Assembly: GCA_039812685.1 (NCBI GenBank)
Contig: JBDIBB010000008.1
Coordinates: 1 to 53,728, forward strand
Origin: JBDIBB01 sp039812685
GTDB taxonomy: Bacteria > Acidobacteriota > Vicinamibacteria > Vicinamibacterales > JAFNAJ01
DNA: 53,728 bases
Reading direction: 5' to 3'
The notes under the pieces are model-generated. The model saw only the letters and a program-made list of their open reading frames with translations, was not told where the DNA came from and did no database searches. Position 1 is the first letter of the stretch. Each line of letters opens with the position of its first letter. Made by a program: the position numbers and the translations under genes. Below are positions 33,042 to 41,111 of this stretch, piece by piece.

Positions 33042-34769
33042 CTATCTCGGCGGCGGGCTGACCGTGAGCCGCTCGGCGTCCCACAGCACGCTGGGCTGCA
33101 GCAGGGCCGGCCTGGCGTGGCCCACGCGCGGTGACATCGCCACCACGACGCGGGGCGCCGCGAAGTAGACGACGGGCAGCGCCGCGTCGAACTCCCGCTC
33201 CACCTCGCGGAACAGGCGCACCCGTTCGGCCTCGTTGGCCGAGGCCACCATCCGCTTCATGCCGTCGTCGATGCGGTGCTCCCACTCGGTGGCCGGTGCC
33301 GGCTGGTCGGGGTACCACACGTGGAAGCTGCCCGAACTGAGCCAGAAATCCTGGTGCACGCCGGGATCGCTGTCGCTCGACACGACGCCGAACCAGGCGG
33401 CGTCGTAGTCGCCCCTCGTGATGCGGTCGACCAGCGCGCCCACCTCGAGCTGCACGAGGTCGACGCCGACGCCCATCGTTCCGATTGCCTGTTGCAGGAA
33501 GGCGGCCGAGCGCTCGCGGACCGCGTTGCCCTTCTGCGTGAGCAGGGTGAAGCGCGCGGGCGCGCCAGCCGGCGTCTCGCGCCGCCCGTCGCCGTCGCGG
33601 TCGACGAGGCCGATGGCGTCCAGCAGGCGGCCCGCCCCGGCCGGGTCGTGGCGCGGCGGCGGCCGCGTGGCGTCGTACCACTTCTGGTGGCCCGGGGTGA
33701 TGGGGCCGTCCACCGGCGCGCCGGCGCCGAGGTAGACCACATCGACGAAGGCCTGACGATCGACGGCGAGCGAGATCGCGCGGCGAAGTTCGGGTGCCGC
33801 CATCCACGCCGAATCCTTCGGCCGCGGGACGTCGGGACGCAGGTTGAACCAGAACATGTCGGGATCGAGGCCGATGCCGGCATCCACCACCTGGAGGCGG
33901 CCCGCGCCGGCCGCGCGGCGCAGCGCGGCGATGTCCTCGGCGCGCGCCTCGCTCGATACCAGGTCGGTCTCGCCGCTCTCGAGCCGCAGCATCTCGGCGT
34001 TCTGATCGGGCACCACGAGCAGCGTCAGCCCGTCGAGCCGCGGCAGCGGCACGCCCTGCTCGTCGCGCTTCCAGTAGCGCGGGTTGCGCACGAACTCGAG
34101 GCGCTGCCCCGGCACGTACTCGCGCAGGAGGAACGGGCCGAGCCCCACCAGCTCCGACGGCGGCGTCGTCACGGTCCAGGCGTCGCGGAACGTGCCGGCC
34201 GCCAGCGCCTCGCCGAGCGTGTGGGCCGGCAGGATCGGGATCGCGTCGAGCGCACGCACCGCGGGGGCGAACGGTTCGGCAAACGCGAGGCGCAGGGTGT
34301 GGTCGTCGATGACCGACACGGCAGGCGGGGCGCCGCCCACCGTCAGCACGCTCGCCAGCGGACTGCCCACCTTCGCGTCGAACAGTGCCTCGAGCGTGAA
34401 GACGACGTCGCGCGCGGTGAACGGTACGCCGTCGGAGAAGGTGACCCCCTTGCGCAGGTGGAACGTGTAGGTGCGTTGGTCGGAGGCCAGCTCCCAGCGC
34501 TCGGCCAGCGACGGCTCGACTTCCTGGGTCGACAGATTGATGCGGACCAGCCGCGGCTGCCAGATCTGCGACACGAGCTGGGAGGCGCGGTCCCGGGCGA
34601 TGAGGCGGTTGAGCGACCGCGGTTCCGATCGGATCGTCGCCACCAGCGTCCCGCCGGCCGGCGTGGCCTGAGGGGGCGTTGTCGGGGCAGGGCGCCAGAG
34701 GTAGGCGCCGAGCACCACGACGGCGATGGCGAGGACAACCAGCAGCGCGCGGACGCGGATCTTGGTCAC
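33042..34769 (-). CDS. Peptide/oligopeptide ABC transporter substrate-binding protein (family 5)
   Basis: 575 residues, GTG start. N-terminal membrane/signal helix VRALLVVLAIAVVVLGAYLW. Typical family 5 blocks follow: EPRSLNRLIARDRASQLVSQ, PSLAERWELASDQRTYTFHL, DGVPFTARDVVFTLEALFD, PELRRAISLAVDRQAFVDVV and YDAAWFGVVSSDSDPGVHQDF. These proteins bind peptides or other solutes outside the membrane. No permease or ATPase genes are adjacent on either side, so it may be an orphan binding protein or a receptor. No lipobox Cys is seen near the N-terminus. Confidence 0.85.
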   Translation of the reverse strand: MTKIRVRALLVVLAIAVVVLGAYLWRPAPTTPPQATPAGGTLVATIRSEPRSLNRLIARDRASQLVSQIWQPRLVRINLSTQEVEPSLAERWELASDQRTYTFHLRKGVTFSDGVPFTARDVVFTLEALFDAKVGSPLASVLTVGGAPPAVSVIDDHTLRLAFAEPFAPAVRALDAIPILPAHTLGEALAAGTFRDAWTVTTPPSELVGLGPFLLREYVPGQRLEFVRNPRYWKRDEQGVPLPRLDGLTLLVVPDQNAEMLRLESGETDLVSSEARAEDIAALRRAAGAGRLQVVDAGIGLDPDMFWFNLRPDVPRPKDSAWMAAPELRRAISLAVDRQAFVDVVYLGAGAPVDGPITPGHQKWYDATRPPPRHDPAGAGRLLDAIGLVDRDGDGRRETPAGAPARFTLLTQKGNAVRERSAAFLQQAIGTMGVGVDLVQLEVGALVDRITRGDYDAAWFGVVSSDSDPGVHQDFWLSSGSFHVWYPDQPAPATEWEHRIDDGMKRMVASANEAERVRLFREVEREFDAALPVVYFAAPRVVVAMSPRVGHARPALLQPSVLWDAERLTVSPPPR

Positions 34770-35004
34770 GGCAGGGTCCAGCCGGTCGCGAATCCGACTC
34801 GCGGAGCGGCCGCGGGGGCGTGGCGATCGCAGGCGCCGGCATCCGCCTTATCGGCCGGAGGTGACGCCGGCCGCAGTCAGCGAGACGCCCCGGCGCCGCC
34901 AGGCGCCGGGGCGCGGGCCGGGGAGCCGTTGGCCGCGCGCCGGGACCCGTCGGGCGCGATACGCGCGGTTGCCCGCGGTACGATCAGGATGCTACGCTTC
35001 GCGG

Positions 35005-35352
35005 ATGTCCCTGGCCGCCCTGCGCGGCTCGATCGCGCTCCGCCTGCTGGTGGCGCTCTTCGTCTGCCTGATCGTGGCCGATGGCGCGATGGAGGGGCAC
35101 TGCGACAGCCCGCGCACGTCGTCCGCCACCGCGTCGGCGATCGCGGGCGACGCCGGCGCCGGCCGATCCCCGGATGCCTGCGCGACGATGTGCGTGCCCG
35201 ACTGCTACTGCTGCGCGCGCGGCGTCGAGCCGTCGATCGTGATGGCGCTCCCCGAAGCGGAACCCGCCGGCCCCGTGCCGGATCCCGTGCGGCCCGCCGC
35301 ACCCGAGGGCGTTCGCCCTCTCCCCTACCGGCCGCCCCTTCCCCTCGCCTGA
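35005..35352 (+). CDS. Cys-rich exported small protein preceding the metal-efflux operon
   Basis: 115 residues. A signal-peptide-like start (ALRGSIALRLLVALFVCLIV) is followed by a short region with EGHCDSP, DACATMC and VPDCYCC, seven cysteines in about 55 residues, and a Pro-rich tail ending YRPPLPLA. The cysteines could bind a soft metal. Small exported proteins of this kind are common before CzcCBA/CusCBA genes, but no function is established. It reads into the TolC-like gene with about 90 bases between. Confidence 0.55.
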   Translation: MSLAALRGSIALRLLVALFVCLIVADGAMEGHCDSPRTSSATASAIAGDAGAGRSPDACATMCVPDCYCCARGVEPSIVMALPEAEPAGPVPDPVRPAAPEGVRPLPYRPPLPLA

Positions 35353-35442
35353 ACTGCCGCAGGACTCGGTGAGCGTCGCGTGACGGGCAGCGCCCGTCGC
35401 GTGACCGGTGGTTTCCATCTCGTGTTCCGTCCGGAGGTGCCG

Positions 35443-36705
35443 GTGGCGGCTCTGTGGTCGCGTGCCGTCGTGTGCGTCGTCGTGGGAGGCTTCGTCTGCT
35501 CCGCAGGCGACAGGAGGGCCATCGCGCAGGAGGCGCTGGATGCCGGCGCCTATGTCGCGATCGTCCTTGCGTCGCACCCGGCCGCCGTGCAGGGGAAGGA
35601 ACTGGCCGCGGCTTCGGCCGCCGAACGGTCGGCGGTCCGGCTGTGGCCCGACCCTGTCGTCTCGTTGTCGGCCGGTCACGGCCGTGCCGCCGACGCCCTT
35701 GGGGGCGGCGGTGCGGAGACGGCCGTGTCGGTCTCACAGACCATCCCCTGGCCGGCGGCCTTCAGGGCGGGCGTGCGCGCGGGTGATGCCGCGGCGCTGG
35801 CCTACGAGGCCAACGCCGATGCGCTCCGGTGGGAGCTGGCGGCCGCCGCCCGGCAGGCGTTCGCCCGCCTTGTGGCCGCGCGCGATGTCGAAGCGATTGC
35901 GCGGGCCGCCGAGGAGGACGCGCGAGCGCTGCGCGATCTGGTGACGCGGCGGGCTGAGCTCGGTGAGACACGCGAGGCCGACCGCATCAAGGCCACGGTG
36001 GAGTGGCTGCGCCAGCAGCGCGCGCTGGCCTCGGCCGAGCGTGAGGCCGCCTCCGCCGAAGCCGTCCTCCGGATGCTTGCCGTCCAGCCGTTGCCGCGGC
36101 CGCTGGCCGTGATCGCGCCCCCGGTCCCGTCCGCCGTGCCGGCGCCGCGGCCCGATCTCGCGGCCGGCGAGCTGATCGCCGCCAACCCTCGCGTGCGGGC
36201 CGCGCACGCCGAAGCCGAACGACAGCGCGCCCTGCGCGACGAGGCCGCCGCTGGTCGTGTCCCCGCGCTCGACCTCGGCGTGTTCCGCAACGGCGAGATC
36301 GACAAGGCGTCGGCTGGCGTGTCAGTGGGCTTTCGCGTGCCGTTGTGGAACGCCAATCGCGGCGAGATCGCGCGGGCCGCGGCCGCGGCGGCGCTGGCTG
36401 GCGCCGAAGAGGCGCGTCTGCGGCTGGATCTGGCCGCCGATCTCGAGACCCGCCTGAAGGACGTGCAGGTCGCCGCCGGGCAGGTGGTCCTCCTCCAGGC
36501 CGACATCCTGCCGTCCGCCCGGCGCAGCGTCGACCTGGCACGCTTCAGTTACGAGGAAGGCGAGACGTCCCTGCTGGACCTGCTCGACGCCCAGCGCACA
36601 CTGCGCGACGCGCAGCGGGAACTGGCCGACGCCCGCCTCGCGCTGGCGCTGGCCCTGGCCGACGCGCAGCGGATTGCCGGACCCGAATTCACGCCCTGGA
36701 AGTGA
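35443..36705 (+). CDS. CzcC/CusC-like outer-membrane efflux protein (TolC superfamily)
   Basis: About 420 residues. The GTG at 35443 is chosen because GGAG lies 6 bases upstream and the product starts with a signal peptide; GTG at 35380 would add 21 residues. Two TolC-type repeats are visible: WELAAAARQAFARLVAARDV near the first coil and the conserved VGFRVPLWNANRGEIARAAA plus YEEGETSLLDLLDAQRTLRDA in the second. Long Ala/Arg/Glu coils form the periplasmic tunnel. It is the outer-membrane part of the efflux complex encoded with the next two genes (5-base gap). Confidence 0.87.
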   Translation: MAALWSRAVVCVVVGGFVCSAGDRRAIAQEALDAGAYVAIVLASHPAAVQGKELAAASAAERSAVRLWPDPVVSLSAGHGRAADALGGGGAETAVSVSQTIPWPAAFRAGVRAGDAAALAYEANADALRWELAAAARQAFARLVAARDVEAIARAAEEDARALRDLVTRRAELGETREADRIKATVEWLRQQRALASAEREAASAEAVLRMLAVQPLPRPLAVIAPPVPSAVPAPRPDLAAGELIAANPRVRAAHAEAERQRALRDEAAAGRVPALDLGVFRNGEIDKASAGVSVGFRVPLWNANRGEIARAAAAAALAGAEEARLRLDLAADLETRLKDVQVAAGQVVLLQADILPSARRSVDLARFSYEEGETSLLDLLDAQRTLRDAQRELADARLALALALADAQRIAGPEFTPWK

Positions 36706-36709
36706 CCTC

Positions 36710-37942
36710 ATGACACGTCATCTGCCTGCCCTGTCCCTGATTGCAGCGCTGCTGGCGGCTCCCGGAGCGGGCTGCCGGAAGACGATCGCGCCGGAATCAC
36801 GCGACGCACCGGCGCCGCACGAACCCGCGGCTGCCGACGAGGCGCTGCCCGAGCGCGTCACGCTGACGCCGGCGGCCATGGCCGAGGCCGGCATCGAGAC
36901 ATGGGAGGTACGGCCCGTGGACGTCACCCACCGGCTCGTGCTGAACGGCGAGGTGAGCTACGACGAGAACCGCATCGTGTCGGTGGCGGCCAACGTGCAG
37001 GGGCGCGTCACGCGGATGCCCGTCGACCTCGGGGAGCCGGTGGCCCGCGGACAGGCCGTGGCGGAGATCGAGAGCGTGGACCTCGGACGCGCGCGCGAGG
37101 AGTTCGTCAGGGAACTGGTGGCCCTGCGTGCCGCGGCGCGCGTCTACGAGCGCGCGAAGCTGCTCGTGACCAGCAAGGCCATCAGCGCCAGCGAATTCCA
37201 GGCCCGCGAGAGCGACTACCTGGCGCGGCTGGCGACATCGCAGGCGGCCGGGCGCGCCCTCCGGCTGATGGGCGATGCCGAGACCGAGGTGGCGCGCATC
37301 CGCGCCGCGGTCGAGGCCGGCGGCGCCCTGCCGGCGGGAGACGCGCCGACGCTGCTGCTGCGCGCCCCGTTCGGCGGGCGCGTGGTGGAGCGCAAGGTGA
37401 CCATCGGGACGCTGGTCGGCGCCCTGCAGCCCGTCGTGACCCTTGCCGACCTGTCGCGGGTGTGGGTGTTCCTGAACGTCTACGAGAAGGATCTCGCGCT
37501 GGTGACGCTCGGTCTGCCCGTCACCATCCTCGCCGACGCCTACCCCGAGGAGTCCTTCAGCGGCCGCCTCGACTTCCTCGACGGCGCCGTCGAGTCCTCC
37601 ACGCGCGCGCTGCGCGTGCGCGCCGTCGTCGCCAACCCCTCGGAACGCCTGCGCCCGGGCCTGTTCGTCAAGGGGCAGATCGACGTGCCGCGGCCGCAGT
37701 CCGAACCGCACCTGACGCTGGCGGTGCCGCAATCGGCGCTGCAGACGCTCGATGGCCACCAGACCGTCTTCGTGCAGGCCTCGCCCGGTCTCTTCCTCCG
37801 CCGCCGGGTCGAGACGGGCCACACCTTCGAGCGGATGACGGAGATCCTCGGCGGCGTGAAGGCCGGCGACGTCATCGTCACCGAGGGCAGCTTCGTGCTG
37901 AAGTCGGAGTTCGCCAAGGCCCTGCTGGTCGAGGAGCACTGA
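36710..37942 (+). CDS. CzcB/CusB-like periplasmic adaptor for metal efflux
   Basis: 410 residues. A lipoprotein-type signal ends near AAPGAGC. Adaptor blocks are SVAANVQGRVTRMPVDLGEPV and LLLRAPFGGRVVERKVTIGTLV (two lipoyl halves), a coil between them, and a barrel from LADLSRVWVFLNVYEKDL. The GHTFERMTEILGGVKAGDVIVTEGSF end is typical of metal-efflux adaptors. No N-terminal Met-rich or His-rich metal site is evident. It is one base from the pump gene. Confidence 0.88.
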   Translation: MTRHLPALSLIAALLAAPGAGCRKTIAPESRDAPAPHEPAAADEALPERVTLTPAAMAEAGIETWEVRPVDVTHRLVLNGEVSYDENRIVSVAANVQGRVTRMPVDLGEPVARGQAVAEIESVDLGRAREEFVRELVALRAAARVYERAKLLVTSKAISASEFQARESDYLARLATSQAAGRALRLMGDAETEVARIRAAVEAGGALPAGDAPTLLLRAPFGGRVVERKVTIGTLVGALQPVVTLADLSRVWVFLNVYEKDLALVTLGLPVTILADAYPEESFSGRLDFLDGAVESSTRALRVRAVVANPSERLRPGLFVKGQIDVPRPQSEPHLTLAVPQSALQTLDGHQTVFVQASPGLFLRRRVETGHTFERMTEILGGVKAGDVIVTEGSFVLKSEFAKALLVEEH

Positions 37943-37943
37943 G

Positions 37944-40900
37944 ATGCTGCGCAGGGTGATCGACTTCAGCCTCGGGCACCGGCCGCTGGTCCTGCTGCTG
38001 GCCGTGCTGGCGGTGCTCGGCGGCGCCTACGCCGCCACGCGCCTGCCGATCGATGCCGTGCCCGACATCACCAACGTGCAGGTGCAGGTGCTGACGAAGG
38101 CGCCGGCGCTCGGCCCCGTGGAGATGGAGCAGTTCGTCACCTATCCGATCGAGGCCGCGATGAACGGCCTGCCGCGGCTCGTGCAGATCCGATCCATCTC
38201 GCGCTACGGGCTGTCGGCCGTCACCATTGTCTTCGAGGATGGCGTGGACGTGTACTTCGCGCGCCAACTGGTGGCCGAGCGGCTGGTGGCGGCGCGCGAA
38301 GCCATTCCCGCGGGCATGGGAAACCCGGAGATGGGTCCCGTGACGACCGGGCTCGGCGACGTCTTCCAGTTCACCGTCGAGGGCGACGGGCAGTCGGCGA
38401 TGGAGCGGCGGACGATCCTCGACTGGACGATCGCGCCGCGGCTGCGCGCCGTCCCGGGCGTGACCGAGGTGAACGCGTGGGGCGGGCTGCCCAAGCAGTA
38501 CCAGGTGGTGATCGATCCCGCCAGGCTCGTCGCGCACCGGCTGGCGCTGAAGGGCGTGTTCGAGGCCGTCGGGCGCGGCAGCATGAACGCCGGCGGCGGC
38601 TACATCGAGCACAACCGCGAGCAGTACGTCCTGCGCGGGGAAGGCCTGGTCGGCTCGTTTGCCGACATCGAGAAGATCGTGCTGAAGACCGGCGCCGACG
38701 GCACGCCGGTCACCATCGGCCAGGTGGCCACCGTACGCGAGGGCGCGATGCTGCGCATCGGGGTGGCGACGGCCGACGGCAAGGGCGAGACCGTGATCGG
38801 GCTCGTGCAGATGCTGGCCGGCGAGAACGCGCTGGAGGTGGCCACGCGCGTGCGCGCGGCCGTCGACGCCCTGCAGCCGACGCTGCCCGGCGGCGTGCGC
38901 ATCGTGCCCTACTACGATCGCGCCGAGTTCGTGCGCCGGGTCATCCGCACCGTCGAGAAGAACCTGCTCGAGGGCAGCCTGCTCGTGGTGGCGGTGCTGT
39001 TTGCCTTCCTCGGCAACTTCAGGGCGGGCCTGATCGTGGCCTCCGCCATCCCGCTGTCGATGCTGCTGGCCTTCGAGGGCATGGTGCAGGCGCGCATCTC
39101 GGCCAACCTCATGAGCCTCGGCGCGATCGACTTCGGCCTGATCGTCGACGGCGCCGTCGTGCTGGTCGAGAACGTCGTGCGGCGGCTGTCCGAGCCGGGG
39201 GCGCGCGGGCGGGCCGTGCGCGAAGTCACGGCGGAAGCCGCCCACGAGGTGCTCCGGCCGATCGCCTTCGGCGTCGGCATCATCGTGATCGTGTACCTGC
39301 CCATCCTCACGCTTGGCGGCATCGAGGGGAAGATGTTCCGGCCGATGGCGTGGACCGTGGTGCTCGCGCTGGCCGGATCGCTGCTGCTCGCCCTCACGCT
39401 GGTCCCCGTGCTCGCGTCGCTGTTCCTGCGTGGCGGCGCGCACGGTCACGAGCCGCGGTTCGTGGGCTGGCTGCGGCGGCGCTACCTGCGGGCGCTCGAC
39501 GCGTGCCTGCGCGCGCCGCTGGCGCCAGGCGGCCTCGCCCTGCTCGCCGCGCTCGCCGGCGGCCTCGCGGCGACGACGCTCGGCGGCGAGTTCCTGCCGC
39601 GCCTGGACGAGGGCGACCTGGCGATCAGCGCCATCCGGCCCGCCTCGGTCGGCATCTCGGAGGTGGCCGCCAGCACCGGCCGGATCGAGCGCGTGTTGAT
39701 GCGGTTCCCCGAGGTGGTGACCGTCGTCAGCCGTTCGGGGAGCCCCGAACTGGCGACCGACGTCATGGGCATCGAGGCGGGCGACGTGTTCGTCATCCTG
39801 AAGCCGCGCGCGACCTGGCCGGCGGGGAAGACGAAGGGCGAACTGGTGGAGGAGATGAACGCGGCACTCTCGGCGGCCGTGCCGGGAGTGGGGTACTCGT
39901 TCCTCCAGCCCATCGAGATGCGCTTCAACGAGCTGATCGCCGGCGTGCGGTCCGACATCGGCATCAAGCTGTTCGGCGACGATCTCGAGGTGCTGGAGCA
40001 GACCGGCGGCGAGATCGCGCGGGTGGTGGCCGGGGTGCCCGGCGCCGAGGACGTCAAGCTGGAGCAGACCGGGGGCCTGCCGGTGGTGCGCATCCGCGTG
40101 GACCGCGACCGGTGCGCCCGCTACGGGGTGTCGGTGGGCGACGTGCTCGACACGATCGAGGCGTCGCGCGCCGGCAAGGTGGTGGGGACGGTCTTCGAGG
40201 GCCAGCGGCGCTTCTCGCTCGCCGTGCGATTCGAGGATGGGGCGACGCGGACGCTGGACGCGCTGGCGGACGTGCCGGTGGCCGCGCCCTCCGGGGCGCT
40301 GGTGCCGCTCGGGCAGCTCGCCGCGATCTCGCTCGACACCGGTCCCGCGCAGATCTCGCGCGAAGCCGTGCGCCGGCGGACCGTCGTGGAGCTCAACGTG
40401 CGCGGGCGCGATGTCGCCTCGTTCGCCAGGGAGGCGCAGGCCGCTCTCGCGCGCGAGGTGACGCTGCCCCCCGGCTACCACGTCTCCTGGGGCGGACAGT
40501 TCGAGAACCTGGAGGCGGCCAGCCGGCGCCTGGCGTTGGCCGTGCCGCTCGCGCTCGCCCTCATCTTCGCCATGCTCTACTTCACCTTCGGCGCGGCGAT
40601 GCCCGCCGTGCTGATCTACCTGAACGTGCCGCTGGCGGCCACCGGCGGCATCGCGGCGCTCGTGCTGCGCGGCCTGCCGTTCTCGATCTCGGCCGGCGTC
40701 GGGTTCATCGCGCTGTTCGGCGTCGCGGTGCTCAACGGGGTCGTGCTGATCACGCAGGTGCGGGAGTCGGAACGCCGCAACGGCCTGCCGGTGCGCGAGG
40801 TCGTGCGCGAGGCCTGCGGCCTGCGGATGCGCCCGGTGCTGATGACGGCGCTGGTGGCCTCGCTGGGGTTCGTGCCGATGGCGCTGGCCACGGGGCCCGG

Positions 40901-41027
40901 CGCCGAGGTGCAGCGGCCGCTGGCCACGGTGGTCATCGGCGGCCTCCTCACCTCGACGCTGCTCACGCTCTTCGTGCTGCCCGCCATCTACGCGTTCGTG
41001 CGCGAACGACAGGTGCGGCGCGGGTGA
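37944..41027 (+). CDS. CzcA-like heavy-metal RND efflux pump (HME type)
   Basis: 1027 residues with duplicated RND halves. The helix-4 signature A-I-D396-F-G-L-I-V-D-G-A-V-V-L-V-E-N is the DFG...D...E pattern of divalent-cation CzcA pumps, unlike the Cu/Ag CusA type. LGPVEMEQFVTYPIEAAMNGLP and TGPGAEVQRPLATVVIGG are conserved. It exports cations such as Zn2+, Co2+ or Cd2+ from the periplasm or cytoplasm; the exact cation is inferred from the signature. Confidence 0.9.
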   Translation: MLRRVIDFSLGHRPLVLLLAVLAVLGGAYAATRLPIDAVPDITNVQVQVLTKAPALGPVEMEQFVTYPIEAAMNGLPRLVQIRSISRYGLSAVTIVFEDGVDVYFARQLVAERLVAAREAIPAGMGNPEMGPVTTGLGDVFQFTVEGDGQSAMERRTILDWTIAPRLRAVPGVTEVNAWGGLPKQYQVVIDPARLVAHRLALKGVFEAVGRGSMNAGGGYIEHNREQYVLRGEGLVGSFADIEKIVLKTGADGTPVTIGQVATVREGAMLRIGVATADGKGETVIGLVQMLAGENALEVATRVRAAVDALQPTLPGGVRIVPYYDRAEFVRRVIRTVEKNLLEGSLLVVAVLFAFLGNFRAGLIVASAIPLSMLLAFEGMVQARISANLMSLGAIDFGLIVDGAVVLVENVVRRLSEPGARGRAVREVTAEAAHEVLRPIAFGVGIIVIVYLPILTLGGIEGKMFRPMAWTVVLALAGSLLLALTLVPVLASLFLRGGAHGHEPRFVGWLRRRYLRALDACLRAPLAPGGLALLAALAGGLAATTLGGEFLPRLDEGDLAISAIRPASVGISEVAASTGRIERVLMRFPEVVTVVSRSGSPELATDVMGIEAGDVFVILKPRATWPAGKTKGELVEEMNAALSAAVPGVGYSFLQPIEMRFNELIAGVRSDIGIKLFGDDLEVLEQTGGEIARVVAGVPGAEDVKLEQTGGLPVVRIRVDRDRCARYGVSVGDVLDTIEASRAGKVVGTVFEGQRRFSLAVRFEDGATRTLDALADVPVAAPSGALVPLGQLAAISLDTGPAQISREAVRRRTVVELNVRGRDVASFAREAQAALAREVTLPPGYHVSWGGQFENLEAASRRLALAVPLALALIFAMLYFTFGAAMPAVLIYLNVPLAATGGIAALVLRGLPFSISAGVGFIALFGVAVLNGVVLITQVRESERRNGLPVREVVREACGLRMRPVLMTALVASLGFVPMALATGPGAEVQRPLATVVIGGLLTSTLLTLFVLPAIYAFVRERQVRRG

Positions 41028-41111
41028 GCTGGCAGGGCGGGCATGGCGCCGGGCCGGCGGTGTCGCGCGTGGGTCGTCCGGCGCGCGGGCGGTGACTGAC
41101 GGAGGATGGGC

